A stretch of DNA of 18,535 bases from an uncultured Pseudomonadota bacterium. GTDB lineage: Bacteria; Pseudomonadota; Alphaproteobacteria; RF32; CAG-239. The notes under the pieces are model-generated. The model was not told where the DNA came from, made no database searches, and was given only the letters and a program-made list of their open reading frames with translations. A program made the position numbers and the translations under genes. The DNA is taken from assembly GCA_902795745.1 (NCBI GenBank), contig CADBMG010000128.1, forward strand, positions 1 to 18,535. The letters run 5' to 3'. Below are positions 7,601 to 14,400 of the stretch, piece after piece (position 1 is the first letter of the stretch; every line of letters starts with the position of its first letter).

Positions 7601-8856
7601 GCAAAAAAATTAGGTACTTTATCTTCGCTGACAATACTTCCATTCATCGTCAAAATAATATTCCCCGGACAAGCTGCATAAAGCTCATTAACATTAAGCT
7701 CATTATTCCGCCATGAACCTGCAACGGAAACATTTTCCAAAACTCCATTGGCATTTTCACTGACAACCATTTTCTGAATATCTATATTAAAGTTAACGTC
7801 AAAATCTGTTTCCGGCTCATACGGCATTTGCTCTGTACGTATCGCTTCAAAAAACAGCTGAGCCATCATAATAAAAGGACGGGCATCCAAGTTAAGAAAT
7901 TGATATTGTACATCAACAACCGGAACTTGATTATTACCCTTGTTAAATGGAACCTTAATATTACCTGATCCTTCAATTAATTGCGCAAATTTCAGAGCCA
8001 AGCTATTCATACTCAAAGTCGATTTATCGGCTTCCAATGCCACAGAAAACACTAACGGCAAATTGAATATATCCGGTAAAATTTCTTGTTTACTCAAAGA
8101 ATTAACCAATTCGGCAAACTTCTGAAACTCACCGCTGAAATTACCGCTAAATGCTCCACTTGCTAAGTTATATTTTCCGTCATATAAAATATAACTGTTT
8201 GAACGAGGATGAGTAACCGCAAAATTCAGAACAATATTGTCTGACTGTGAAACATCTCCGGCACTTACCGCAAAACCGTAATGATCACCACGGTTAACAA
8301 AATTTCCATCAACTCGATACGGACCGGTCAAACTTTCCGCAATTATATCTGCATTAAATTGCTCTATATCGCCTTCTATTTCATATTTTTTATTTTGGTA
8401 GTGAAGCAAGCCGTTTTGTAAATTAACTGTTTGCCGCTTATATTCTATTCCGGCATCTAAATAGTTGATACTATTATCTTGATGCCAGTTAGAAATGCCG
8501 CTTTCATCAACAACATACCAAAATTCCGCATTTTTCAAACTTAATGATTCTATATCGGGAGTCCCCTGTAACAAAGCCCTCAAAGAAAGTGATGCTTCCA
8601 TTGTCGGAACAAGTGCTAATTTCTCGGATGTGTCAGGATTTAAAATACTCACATTTTTTGCCGAAAGATGAGGCTTAGGCCATAAAGAAACACTTATATT
8701 TCCGCCGAAATCTATTTTTTTACCGAATGTTGAAGAAAATCGCGCCGCAATTTCGTGCTTATGCGCATTCCAATCCATATTTGCAACATAAATAGTTAAT
8801 CCTCCGAACACTAATAAAACAGCTACCACGGAAATGAAAATAATCTTTTTAACCAC
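4672..8856 (-). CDS. AsmA family envelope protein with long C-terminal coiled coil
   Basis: A 1394-residue protein. AsmA-type proteins are anchored in the inner membrane, extend through the periplasm as long beta-rich grooves, and are linked to lipid transport and outer-membrane assembly. Here residues 4-24 form the single N-terminal helix, followed by the typical AsmA opening (GKKIDFGGNISVSLWPKP at 45-62, then LSAKNVSI). Repetitive beta-strand sequence continues to ~1025, including the late AsmA_2-like part (~860-1025) with alternating strands and GxLKLQNVKL. Residues ~1030-1290 then become strongly helical, rich in Gln, Glu and Lys with heptad-like spacing, as in a coiled coil. Residues 1290-1394 are low-complexity (Glu/Gln/Asn/Ser) and end in hydrophobic, Gly/Pro-containing segments. 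The start is GTG 8856 with GGGAG upstream. Family assignment is firm; the tail is atypical. Confidence 0.88.
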   Translation of the reverse strand: MVKKIIFISVVAVLLVFGGLTIYVANMDWNAHKHEIAARFSSTFGKKIDFGGNISVSLWPKPHLSAKNVSILNPDTSEKLALVPTMEASLSLRALLQGTPDIESLSLKNAEFWYVVDESGISNWHQDNSINYLDAGIEYKRQTVNLQNGLLHYQNKKYEIEGDIEQFNADIIAESLTGPYRVDGNFVNRGDHYGFAVSAGDVSQSDNIVLNFAVTHPRSNSYILYDGKYNLASGAFSGNFSGEFQKFAELVNSLSKQEILPDIFNLPLVFSVALEADKSTLSMNSLALKFAQLIEGSGNIKVPFNKGNNQVPVVDVQYQFLNLDARPFIMMAQLFFEAIRTEQMPYEPETDFDVNFNIDIQKMVVSENANGVLENVSVAGSWRNNELNVNELYAACPGNIILTMNGSIVSEDKVPNFFAKAHLEGKNIAELVRALGYSLNPINQSTYRNVDISLNAFGNPYLLNLTDMKIAMDKATISGDLVANFSDERTKYHLSGQADIINIDNYFDVSAKTEDIKELIENDIKSLSFLTQADFEVEMSSDMLIFRGVPMKDVALKMHSDEKDIYIENVSIQDVLGANIYSNIVLGNVKNDVPFIGYMKYDIKTENISPIILKLNLNLPQWKIFKNKPMQSTGNISGVLQNVDVKTDTQIGDTRFSFDGKVTSDSTLNFDGKAELKTINFGELVNNLGGNWKKLKNNSSFNCRGDVKGNSADWMFNNAQCILGTAKYSGNISIRQQDDLTNISGNLAVSELDLAILLDVEEKLSSSNEALGNTDDFLARPVFSRDTYKFDSYKSIIADIQLSATRLLWNKKTFTNVVTHLSNNQNKLILDSLQFSHSGGEYQGNIEIDYSKIAEIKGHLDAKNVDLKVIGGKVYKITSGLAQFEGDFRSSATSEADFWANLSGSSAFEVENLGFNGVDFAAIVSDLQSRESSKGLFQIVRDNLQQGNSNFRDVKGNILIDKGTLKLQNVKLENDVVSLLVDGENNMNDWKMTNNFEVKFLTLSDLPSFKYVYSGGINKPDINIDIEKLVQYFDAFEEKIRAEKQAANEEEQRVLSVQMEKVQKEVRNLSAKHSEIVDEIMSYLKSSEQQQYKDWYSQQLAQLKKIGSEIENMKSVGTEQNISEEDITQVEYNCKSFGTQIDKIQEETLLKHQDDLKSQLLSLEKIVEKSKTENSKIYEQYQRDLQKQFSELMEYGNVADIYNDEDIQQMQQKVEDLRQAFWDKSYQMNDIFAQYSSLTGNDDLQDIVKILRTDANELNQNTQQIAKLSADMAERLEAIKEAKKAAFEKEQAQENKVEEQSVNKKSEVEISAKKESNTSVDQKQQPNEQTPSMVNNELQPTLKEIKNTETSSQVSGTIVKSYEETKPVQYIPSTGLLRPIEGEIGKPSGTIIVK

Positions 8857-8895
8857 AATGTTTCTCCCACAAAAATAAAGATAAACTTAACTTTT

Positions 8896-8923
8896 AGTGT
8901 ATATAATTTACAACAGAAATCAA
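8896..8923 (-). promoter_or_regulatory. Putative AsmA-gene promoter in the divergent region
   Basis: On the minus strand TTGATT (complement of 8918-8923) and TACACT (complement of 8896-8901) are 16 bases apart, about 40 bases upstream of the GTG start. The same stretch carries TATAAT on the plus strand at 8902-8907, a possible -10 box for the cdd operon, though I see no convincing -35 for it. Both promoters would overlap. Confidence 0.35.
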
Positions 8924-8950
8924 CATTTTTTTCAAAAATGGGTAAAAAAA

Positions 8951-9355
8951 ATGACAATTGAAAATGAACTTTTTAATTTAGCATTGAATGCAAGAACAAA
9001 TGCCTATGCTCCGTATTCCGGTTTTGCGGTAGGTGCTGCAATTCTGGCATCGGAAAAAGCCATGTTTTCAGGTTGTAATGTTGAAAATGTTTCATACCCT
9101 TGCGGAACTTGTGCTGAAACCGGCGCAATTGCGGCAATGGTTGCTGCCGGATACAGACAAATAAAAGCCATTCTTATCATTGCCGATACAGATGAAATCA
9201 GACCTTGTGGCAATTGCTTACAAAAAATATCCGAATTTGCTACACCGGAGACACTTATATATTGTGCAAATTTACAGCAAATCGTAAAAACTTATCGTTT
9301 AATCGATTTATTGCCGCAACAATTTTCTTTTTCGGAGAGAAAAGATGGAAAATGA
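8951..9355 (+). CDS. cdd: Cytidine deaminase
   Basis: A 134-residue enzyme that hydrolyses cytidine and deoxycytidine to uridine and deoxyuridine in pyrimidine salvage. It is the short, single-domain (tetrameric) type. Visible motifs are YAPYSGFAVGAA (19-30) and CNVENVSYPCGTCAE (42-56), holding zinc ligand Cys54 and proton-shuttle Glu56, and PCGNC (85-89) giving zinc ligands Cys86 and Cys89. The frame stays open to 8897, but residues before ATG 8951 do not match the family and this start gives the normal length; the ribosome-binding site is weak (GGG 8 bases upstream). It overlaps the next gene by 11 bases, indicating translational coupling in a nucleoside-salvage operon. Confidence 0.95.
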   Translation: MTIENELFNLALNARTNAYAPYSGFAVGAAILASEKAMFSGCNVENVSYPCGTCAETGAIAAMVAAGYRQIKAILIIADTDEIRPCGNCLQKISEFATPETLIYCANLQQIVKTYRLIDLLPQQFSFSERKDGK

Positions 9356-10145
9356 TGAGGCTTATTTATTTTTGAAAGAAAAACTTAACGGCTTTGTGCC
9401 CGATACAGCAGTTGTTCTCGGTTCCGGACTGGGAGATTTTACCGCATCAATAAAAAATCCTATTATTATTCCTTACTCCAGTCTTCCCGGTGCCCCTAAA
9501 ACAACAGTTGCCGGTCATAAAGGAAACCTATGCGCCGGAACAATAGGTAAGCATAATATTATTTGTTTACAGGGACGTACCCACCTTTATGAAGGGCTGC
9601 GTCCGCAATATATTGCAACTTCAACAGAACATTTAAAAAAACTCGGTGTTAAATGTTTCATTGTCACTAATGCCGCCGGTTCTCTCACAACAAATATACC
9701 GGCCGGAAGTTTGATGCTGATAAATGACCATATAAATTTCAGCGCACAAAATCCTTTAATCGGACCGCATAAAGAGCCATATTTTCCGGATATGAGTAAA
9801 GTATACGATGCTAAAATGCGCAGGCAAATTACAGCAATTGCTAAAAAAGAAGGCATCCACCTGTACGAAGGGGTATATATTATGGTATTGGGACCGAATT
9901 ATGAAACTCCTGCCGAAGTAAAAATGCTGCGCACTCTCGGAGCTGATGCCGTGGGAATGTCGACTGTACCGGAAGTTATTACCGCTGTTCACGCCGGCTT
10001 GAAAGTTCTCGGTATTTCTGTCATTTCCAATCTGGGTGCAGGACTGAGCAAAGAAAAAAACACCCATGACGATGTATTGCAAAATGTCAGTATTGCCAGT
10101 AAAAATTTAATAACTTTGTTACAAAAGTTTTTGGAGGAATTTTAA
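9345..10145 (+). CDS. Purine nucleoside phosphorylase (trimeric, PNP-I type)
   Basis: A 266-residue enzyme that splits purine (deoxy)nucleosides with phosphate into free base and (deoxy)ribose-1-phosphate. Motifs of the trimeric family are VVLGSGLGDF (23-32, phosphate loop), AGHKG with His58, LQGRTHLYEG (75-84), TNAAGSL (108-114), GPNYETPAE (183-191) with Glu187 in the base-binding position, and VGMSTVPEV (203-211). ISN near 227-229 supplies an Asn where inosine/guanosine-specific members have one. This suggests 6-oxopurine specificity by analogy with the mammalian and PunA enzymes. ATG 9345 lies inside the end of cdd and has GGAGAG upstream. The next gene, deoA, begins 3 bases after the stop. 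The symbol could be punA or deoD by local usage, so none is given. Confidence 0.93.
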   Translation: MENDEAYLFLKEKLNGFVPDTAVVLGSGLGDFTASIKNPIIIPYSSLPGAPKTTVAGHKGNLCAGTIGKHNIICLQGRTHLYEGLRPQYIATSTEHLKKLGVKCFIVTNAAGSLTTNIPAGSLMLINDHINFSAQNPLIGPHKEPYFPDMSKVYDAKMRRQITAIAKKEGIHLYEGVYIMVLGPNYETPAEVKMLRTLGADAVGMSTVPEVITAVHAGLKVLGISVISNLGAGLSKEKNTHDDVLQNVSIASKNLITLLQKFLEEF

Positions 10146-10148
10146 CTG

Positions 10149-11456
10149 ATGTTGCCGCAGGAAATAATACGCAAAAAACGCGATAACCAACTTCTTTCAA
10201 AAGAAGAAATTCAGAATTTCATCGCCGGCATTCACAACGGAAAAGTTGATGATACACAAATTGCCGCATTAACCATGGCCATATTTTTAAACGGACTAAA
10301 TCGGCAAGAAACCATTGACTTAACCTTAGCTATGCGTAATTCCGGAAAAATTCTGCAATGGAAAGGCTTCGATAAACCTATTGTCGATAAACATTCCAGC
10401 GGCGGCGTTGGCGACAAAGTAAGCCTTATGCTGGCTCCGATTTTGGCGGCTTGTGATGTTTATGTTCCAATGATTGCCGGTCGCGGATTGGGACATACCG
10501 GAGGCACAATTGATAAATTGGAAGCAATTCCTAATTATAACACTGCGACAAATGATGAAATGTTTCGTCGCACGGTTAAAAATGTGGGCTGCGCCATAAT
10601 CGGACAAACCGCGGATTTAGCTCCGGCTGACAAGAAAATCTATGCTATTCGAGATGTTTGCGCAACGGTAGAATCAATTCCTTTGATTACGGCGTCGATT
10701 CTCTCCAAAAAACTTGCCGCCGGACTGCAATATCTGGTTATGGATTTAAAATGCGGCAACGGCGCTTTTATGAATAATTTTGCTGATGCTAAGGCTTTGG
10801 CTGAATCCATTGTTGGGGTTGCCAATGGTGCCGGAACCAATACGACAGCAGTTTTAACCGACATGAATCAAGTTCTGGGACAAACGGTTGGTAATGCTTT
10901 GGAAGTACGCGAAGCATTGGATTATTTACAAAACAAAAATATTGATAACCGACTTGATATAATAACAAAAACGCTATGCACTCAACTGTTATGCCAATGC
11001 AAGCGTTTTGAAAATTTTGACACTGCACTAAGAGCAGTTAATGACGTTTTATCATCTGGAAAAGCTCTGGAAAAATTTGCACAAATGACTTTTTCACTCG
11101 GAGCTCCGCTTGATTTTGTTGAAAAATCTGATTCTTACTTACCGCAATCGGCTCATCAAAAACCGATTTTCGCCCCGCAACAAGGATATATCAAGTCTAT
11201 GAATACTCGTGAAATCGGTCTGAGTATTATTGAATTGGGGGGCGGACGCACAATGCCGGAACAAAAACTCGACTTAGCGACAGGTTATTCTGAATTTGTA
11301 CAAATCGGCGATAAAGTTGATGAAAAAACACCGTTAGCTATCGTACACTATCAATCACCTGAACAATACGAAAGAGCTAAGCAAACCCTCTATCAAGCCA
11401 TTGAAATAGGTAGTGAAAAACCGACTTTAAATGAACCGATTTTACTTAAAATTTAA
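10149..11456 (+). CDS. deoA: Thymidine phosphorylase
   Basis: A 435-residue enzyme that phosphorolyses thymidine and deoxyuridine to base and 2-deoxyribose-1-phosphate. It has the N-terminal helical domain, the phosphate-binding KHSSGGVGDK (81-90), and the family signature AGRGLGHTGGTIDKLE (109-124). It keeps residues equivalent to the E. coli substrate-binding Arg171, Ser186 and Lys190 (here Arg167, Ser182 and Lys186 in AIRDVC and ITASILSKK). Length is typical for bacterial DeoA/Pdp. It is last in the cdd - PNP - deoA operon; GGAGG upstream lies within the end of the PNP gene. Together the three enzymes turn deoxynucleosides into bases and deoxyribose-1-phosphate. No deoC or deoB is in this window. 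The stop abuts the stop of a convergent gene with no spacer and no clear terminator. Confidence 0.95.
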   Translation: MLPQEIIRKKRDNQLLSKEEIQNFIAGIHNGKVDDTQIAALTMAIFLNGLNRQETIDLTLAMRNSGKILQWKGFDKPIVDKHSSGGVGDKVSLMLAPILAACDVYVPMIAGRGLGHTGGTIDKLEAIPNYNTATNDEMFRRTVKNVGCAIIGQTADLAPADKKIYAIRDVCATVESIPLITASILSKKLAAGLQYLVMDLKCGNGAFMNNFADAKALAESIVGVANGAGTNTTAVLTDMNQVLGQTVGNALEVREALDYLQNKNIDNRLDIITKTLCTQLLCQCKRFENFDTALRAVNDVLSSGKALEKFAQMTFSLGAPLDFVEKSDSYLPQSAHQKPIFAPQQGYIKSMNTREIGLSIIELGGGRTMPEQKLDLATGYSEFVQIGDKVDEKTPLAIVHYQSPEQYERAKQTLYQAIEIGSEKPTLNEPILLKI

Positions 11457-11957
11457 TTATATTTTTTCTTCTTTCAGATATTTTGCCGGAATGCGACCAC
11501 GTTTCAATACAACAAAATAGTGACGAATTGCCCCGTACAACAGTCCCTGTGAACTGTCACATTTTTCCCATGCCAACGGCGATGTATCAATTTCTTCTGC
11601 GGCTACTTGATAAAAAATTTCATTATATCCGTCAGCATCCGAACCGTTTTTACACCATATTGCTTCAACTATACCTGCATTGATTAAGTCGTTTAATTCA
11701 AATGAAAATAAAGTCGAAGTGCTCACAATTTGCTTTAATACCGGATCATTACCCTGCCATTGTATTGGTTCTGTAAGACATGATACGGCTCTACTTCGTC
11801 CGGCAAAAGTTTGATCAAGCCATTCCAAAATACCCTTCTGATTACCGCAACCGGCACGTCCGGCATATGCTCGCAAATTATGCGGCCATTTGGAAATTGA
11901 ATACAAACCCTTTGTTAAAACTGTATTTCTCTTCGGTGCGTAGTGATAAAGTTTCAT
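11457..11957 (-). CDS. Uncharacterised protein, copy A of a two-copy MKLYHY family
   Basis: A 166-residue cytoplasmic-looking protein without signal or membrane segments. I do not recognise a named family, but it is clearly paralogous to the gene at 14504-15034. Shared elements in order are MKLYHY (1-6), NxVLxKGLxS (11-20), EW...F.GRSRA (45-57), EPIQW (63-67), GIVEAI (95-100), DTSPLAW (124-130) and RHYFVVLKRGRIPAKYL (145-161). The frame is open further upstream, but ATG 11957 has AAGGA 7 bases away and matches the paralog's N-terminus, so it is chosen. An H-containing first strand followed by a nucleotide-loop-like segment loosely recalls ADP-ribosyltransferase folds; this is speculation. It converges directly on deoA. 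Confidence 0.78.
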   Translation of the reverse strand: MKLYHYAPKRNTVLTKGLYSISKWPHNLRAYAGRAGCGNQKGILEWLDQTFAGRSRAVSCLTEPIQWQGNDPVLKQIVSTSTLFSFELNDLINAGIVEAIWCKNGSDADGYNEIFYQVAAEEIDTSPLAWEKCDSSQGLLYGAIRHYFVVLKRGRIPAKYLKEEKI

Positions 11958-12069
11958 ATCTATTCCTTCAATAATAAAAATCGGTAACATCAAAAAAATA
12001 AAAAATCAAGTGTTTAAATTAACAGATTGTACAAATAGTGATTACATCAAAATTTAAGGAATCAGTTTA

Positions 12070-12200
12070 TTGAAATTGGGTGGATTATCAAGTAGTGGAT
12101 CAGCGATAATTTTAGCATTATCGCTGCGGTAGTTGCTGCAACGATGCTTATTGCTTTTGGTTATCTGCTCTATGAGAATACTTGTCTAATCAGAGGCTGA
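12070..12200 (+). pseudogene. Possible broken small membrane-protein ORF (frameshifted)
   Basis: Frame 1 opens with TTG 12070, placed 9 bases after AAGGA (12056-12060). It encodes 20 residues (KLGGLSSSGSAIILA...) to TAG 12130-12132. A second frame (12096-12200, stop TGA) encodes a convincing transmembrane segment (SIIAAVVAATMLIAFGYLLYEN minus its ends) but has no start codon before ATG 12144. A one-base shift near 12110 would join them into a ~43-residue single-helix protein. A hairpin (12101-12126) sits at the junction and a UUCG-loop terminator follows, so this looks like a transcribed small gene that is frameshifted, decayed, or programmed to shift. A sequencing error is also possible. No family is recognised. 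Confidence 0.35.
12101..12126 (+). repeat. Perfect 10-bp inverted repeat inside the small membrane ORF
   Basis: CAGCGATAAT (12101-12110) pairs perfectly with ATTATCGCTG (12117-12126) around a 6-base loop. It has no U tract after it, so it is not a typical terminator. It covers the point where the two reading frames of the putative small membrane protein would have to join. Confidence 0.6.
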
Positions 12201-12222
12201 GTCCGCAGAAAAAAGACGGCGT

Positions 12223-12263
12223 TTTTGTTTTACCTTCGGGTAGAGCAAAATCGCTGTTTTTTT
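12223..12263 (+). terminator. Rho-independent terminator with UUCG tetraloop
   Basis: A 12-bp stem (12223-12234 with 12239-12250, two G-U pairs) carries the stable C-UUCG-G loop and is followed 6 bases later by seven T (12257-12263). The wobble pairs become mismatches on the minus strand, so it serves plus-strand transcripts, that is, whatever reads through 12070-12200. The T run touches the stop codon of the minus-strand gene ending at 12262. Confidence 0.65.
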
Positions 12264-12786
12264 AATTACTCAAAAGATTATACAATCGATTACCGGCATC
12301 ATCCAATATACGTACAGCCTCGCGATTTTTATTATTACGCATACTTGAATTACTCAAATTATTCATAATTTGTTCCAATTTGCGGTGATATTCCGCATTA
12401 TCTTCCAATTCTATGAATTGATTGGCTAATTTTTCATCACCTAGTTTATAATTAGCCACCGCCTGCACAATCATCAAATTACGCGCTTCTTTTTGCGCCC
12501 CGAAACTCCTAAGCCAACCGGTACGTTTTTTATCTTTTTGTTCATTCGATTCGCTTGTCAACTCGTTTTGTGCTGCTTCTTGTATATCTGCTACGGCTCC
12601 ATTATAAACTTCTTTATTGTTCTGTGGAACCAACTGTTCGTATGTCGGAGCAGCCGCACGCTGACGACGCAGTTCTTGCGCTTTCACCGCGTACGTAGTA
12701 TTGCCGTCAGTAGAAATTTTTCCTACTTGAGCCTGTGCAACAAATACCCAAAACATTACAAATAAACCACATATTATTTTTTTCAT
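12262..12786 (-). CDS. Small secreted/periplasmic hypothetical protein
   Basis: A 174-residue protein with a clear signal peptide: MKK, a hydrophobic core to ~16 and a probable cut after AQA near residue 19. The mature part is charged, Asn/Gln/Glu-rich and predicted mostly helical. A first segment carries a basic ELRRQRAAAPTYEQL (38-52), and a second part (~100-174) has regular helical spacing, as in TPR-like or coiled-coil periplasmic proteins. I do not recognise the family. ATG 12786 has AAAGG 8 bases upstream. It is divergent from the ELM1-family gene, with only 93 bases between the starts. Confidence 0.75.
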   Translation of the reverse strand: MKKIICGLFVMFWVFVAQAQVGKISTDGNTTYAVKAQELRRQRAAAPTYEQLVPQNNKEVYNGAVADIQEAAQNELTSESNEQKDKKRTGWLRSFGAQKEARNLMIVQAVANYKLGDEKLANQFIELEDNAEYHRKLEQIMNNLSNSSMRNNKNREAVRILDDAGNRLYNLLSN

Positions 12787-12818
12787 AATTATGCCTTTGC
12801 AAAAAAACTAAAAAAAAC

Positions 12819-12846
12819 TTGCTCTATTTTGTGTATATCATATATT
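12819..12846 (+). promoter_or_regulatory. Putative promoter of the ELM1-family gene
   Basis: TTGCTC (12819-12824) and TATATT (12841-12846) are 16 bases apart in the divergent 93-base gap. This predicts a transcript start near 12853, about 27 bases before ATG 12880. Confidence 0.4.
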
Positions 12847-12879
12847 GATTAAAAAGCAAAATAAAAGATGCGAGGAACA

Positions 12880-13848
12880 ATGGTTAAAACAATATGGGCA
12901 TTAATGGACAGTCGTCGCGGTAGCGTTAATCAGGCCAAGGGAATATTAAAGGCCTTAAATAGCCGTGATTTTGAAATCGTAGAAAAAAATATTGTTTACA
13001 ATCGCTTTTCCGGTTTGCCCAACTGGTTGCGCGGACGTACACTTATTGGTGTCGAAAACGAAAGTAAGCAGCAAATTTGTTCACCTTTTCCCGATATTGT
13101 ACTTTCAATCAGCCGACGTACGGCACCAATTGCTCGCTACATAAAAAAATTGTCACCGCAAACCAAACTTGTACAGCTGATGCATCCGGGAAATACCGGA
13201 TTAGATGAGTTCTCTCTGATTATATTACCGGAACATGATAAAAACAAAAAACAAACACCGAATGTACGCCATATTGTCGGATGTCCGCACCAGATAACGC
13301 CGGAATACCTGCAAGCTGCCAAAGCAAAATGGTATCAGGAATTTGTACATTTGCCTCGTCCTTGGACTGCTGTTATCGTCGGCGGAGCAATCAAGAAAAA
13401 GCCTTTTAGTGCTGAAAATGCTAAAAATCTGGCATTAGCCATAAAAAAACTAAAACAACAAATCGGCGGTTCGATTCTGCTAACAACCTCTCGTCGTACC
13501 GGCAGTGAAGCCGAAAAAATTATAGCTGATGAACTGCATGATATTCCTCAATATGCCTATTTATGGGGAGACACACGAGAAAACCCCTACAGCGGATATT
13601 TAGCTTGTGCTGATAATATTGTAGTTACGGGTGATTCTGTTTCTATGTGTTGTGAAGCCACAGGCACCGGAAAACCAATATATATATTCCGCGGAAAAAA
13701 TTGGCTGACCCCAAAACATGAAAGATTTGTTGCCTCTGTTGTCGATAAAAAGTGTGCCATGCTGCTTGAAAATGCTGATGCTGATTTCGTACCGCAAGAA
13801 AGCCTTAATGCCGCAACAGAAGTTGCTGAATTGATTGCAAAACTATAA
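12880..13848 (+). CDS. ELM1/DUF1022-family protein (mitochondrial fission ELM1-like)
   Basis: A 322-residue cytoplasmic protein of the family named for plant ELM1 and common in Alphaproteobacteria. It shows a two-domain, glycosyltransferase-B-like pattern: an N-terminal half with IWALMDSRRGSVNQAKG (5-21), PDIVLSISRRTAP (71-83) and LVQLMHPG, and a C-terminal half with AVIVGGAIK (164-172), LTTSRRTG (201-208) and VTGDSVSMCCEATGTGKPIY (249-268), which resembles a sugar-nucleotide binding region. In bacteria its substrate is not established; genomic neighbours elsewhere suggest envelope roles. An upstream in-frame ATG (12868) lacks a ribosome-binding site, whereas GAGGA precedes ATG 12880, so that start is used. 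It converges on a tiny gene, with one base between the stops. Confidence 0.88.
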   Translation: MVKTIWALMDSRRGSVNQAKGILKALNSRDFEIVEKNIVYNRFSGLPNWLRGRTLIGVENESKQQICSPFPDIVLSISRRTAPIARYIKKLSPQTKLVQLMHPGNTGLDEFSLIILPEHDKNKKQTPNVRHIVGCPHQITPEYLQAAKAKWYQEFVHLPRPWTAVIVGGAIKKKPFSAENAKNLALAIKKLKQQIGGSILLTTSRRTGSEAEKIIADELHDIPQYAYLWGDTRENPYSGYLACADNIVVTGDSVSMCCEATGTGKPIYIFRGKNWLTPKHERFVASVVDKKCAMLLENADADFVPQESLNAATEVAELIAKL

Positions 13849-13849
13849 T

Positions 13850-14008
13850 TTATAAATCTGCCCAAATAATTGAATCTATATAATTTTCAACCATTTGCCG
13901 CAGATTGTGAGAATACGCATCTTCGCCGTTTTGCCAAGCAAACAACTCAGTATACGTAAAAATACTGATAGAACTCCAAATACAAAATGTTAAAAAAATC
14001 TGCCGCAT
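13850..14008 (-). CDS. Small secreted peptide (52 residues), hypothetical
   Basis: A 52-codon gene with a good ribosome-binding site (GGGAG, 6 bases before ATG 14008). The frame is open further upstream, but that extension lacks such a site. Residues 1-24 look like a signal peptide (MRQ, hydrophobic core, then FTYTELFA as a possible cleavage site), leaving a mature peptide of about 28 residues that is acidic and amphipathic (AYSHNLRQMVENYIDSIIW). Alternatively the first part is a membrane anchor. I recognise no family. It ends one base from the convergent ELM1-family gene, which argues for a tightly packed real gene. Expression evidence would decide. Confidence 0.5.
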   Translation of the reverse strand: MRQIFLTFCIWSSISIFTYTELFAWQNGEDAYSHNLRQMVENYIDSIIWADL

Positions 14009-14091
14009 ATAATTCTCCCAACGAACTATAAATAATGCAACAGATGAACATTTCAAATATCCGCAAAGTTTTACTTTTTATGAAAAAAAGA

Positions 14092-14120
14092 TTGCATTTT
14101 ACGTAAAAACATTCTATTAA
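14092..14120 (+). promoter_or_regulatory. Putative promoter of tRNA-Ser
   Basis: TTGCAT (14092-14097) and TATTAA (14115-14120) are separated by 17 bases. The predicted start near 14127 is 20 bases before the mature tRNA. Confidence 0.5.
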
Positions 14121-14146
14121 GGATACGAATCGCTCGATGGATATAC

Positions 14147-14238
14147 GGTAAGATGGCAGAGTGGTCGAATGCGGTTGACTCGAAATCAATTGTACGTTTT
14201 ATCGCGTACCTGGGGTTCGAATCCCTATCTTACCGCCA
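14147..14238 (+). tRNA. tRNA-Ser (anticodon CGA)
   Basis: A class II tRNA with a 7-bp acceptor stem (GGTAAGA with TCTTACC), discriminator G at 14235 and an encoded CCA (14236-14238). It has a D-arm AGAGTGGTCGAATGCGG-type region and an anticodon stem GTTGA/TCAAT with loop CTCGAAA, so the anticodon CGA (14181-14183) reads UCG. The long variable arm has the stem GTACG/CGTAC, and the T-arm holds TTCGAAT. The long variable arm and identity elements fit serine. The 3' end is duplicated downstream (see repeat entries). Confidence 0.96.
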
Positions 14239-14306
14239 TTTACAACAACCCCGCTACACAGCGGGGTTTTGTTGTAAATGTTGTTGTAAGTCAGGATTTG
14301 AACCCC
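14220..14306 (+). repeat. Direct repeat, copy 1 (tRNA-Ser 3' end plus terminator)
   Basis: An 87-base segment begins in the T-arm of tRNA-Ser (AATCCCTATCTTACCGCCA), runs through the terminator and ends at GATTTGAACCCC. Copy 2 at 14401-14487 matches it at 85 of 87 positions by eye (differences at 14248/14429 and 14251/14432). Confidence 0.9.
14241..14280 (+). terminator. Terminator of tRNA-Ser
   Basis: CCCCGCT (14249-14255) pairs with AGCGGGG (14260-14266) around ACAC, followed by TTTT. The flanks TTTACAACAA and TTGTTGTAAA also pair after a two-base bulge, making an unusually long hairpin that could stop transcription from either side. Confidence 0.8.
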
Positions 14307-14400
14307 AGAAAGAGGGGTTCGGCGACGAATGAAAGGCGGACGGAAGTACGCCGGTAAGGCGTAAGCCGAATGAATGAGGAGCAACGTAGCGAAGCGGAGT
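14307..14400. repeat. GC-rich palindromic insert between the direct repeats
   Basis: A 94-base stretch, much richer in G and C than its surroundings, holds nested inverted repeats: ACGCC/GGCGT around GGTAA (14348-14362 region), TTCGGC/GCCGAA at the ends of its core, and AGCGAAGCGG near its right end. It contains no plausible gene. The composition and GTAGCGAAGCGGAG-like end loosely recall small palindromic elements known from other Alphaproteobacteria (for example, in Rickettsia), but the identity is not established. Confidence 0.5.

Noticed and set aside
4870..8125. Several plus-strand open frames inside the AsmA gene
   Set aside because: They are opposite-strand shadows of a long conserved coding sequence, rich in Phe/Leu/Ser, and have no ribosome-binding sites.
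8897..8950. N-terminal extension of cytidine deaminase
   Set aside because: The 18 extra residues do not match the family, overlap the promoter-like TATAAT region, and the ATG at 8951 gives the usual length.
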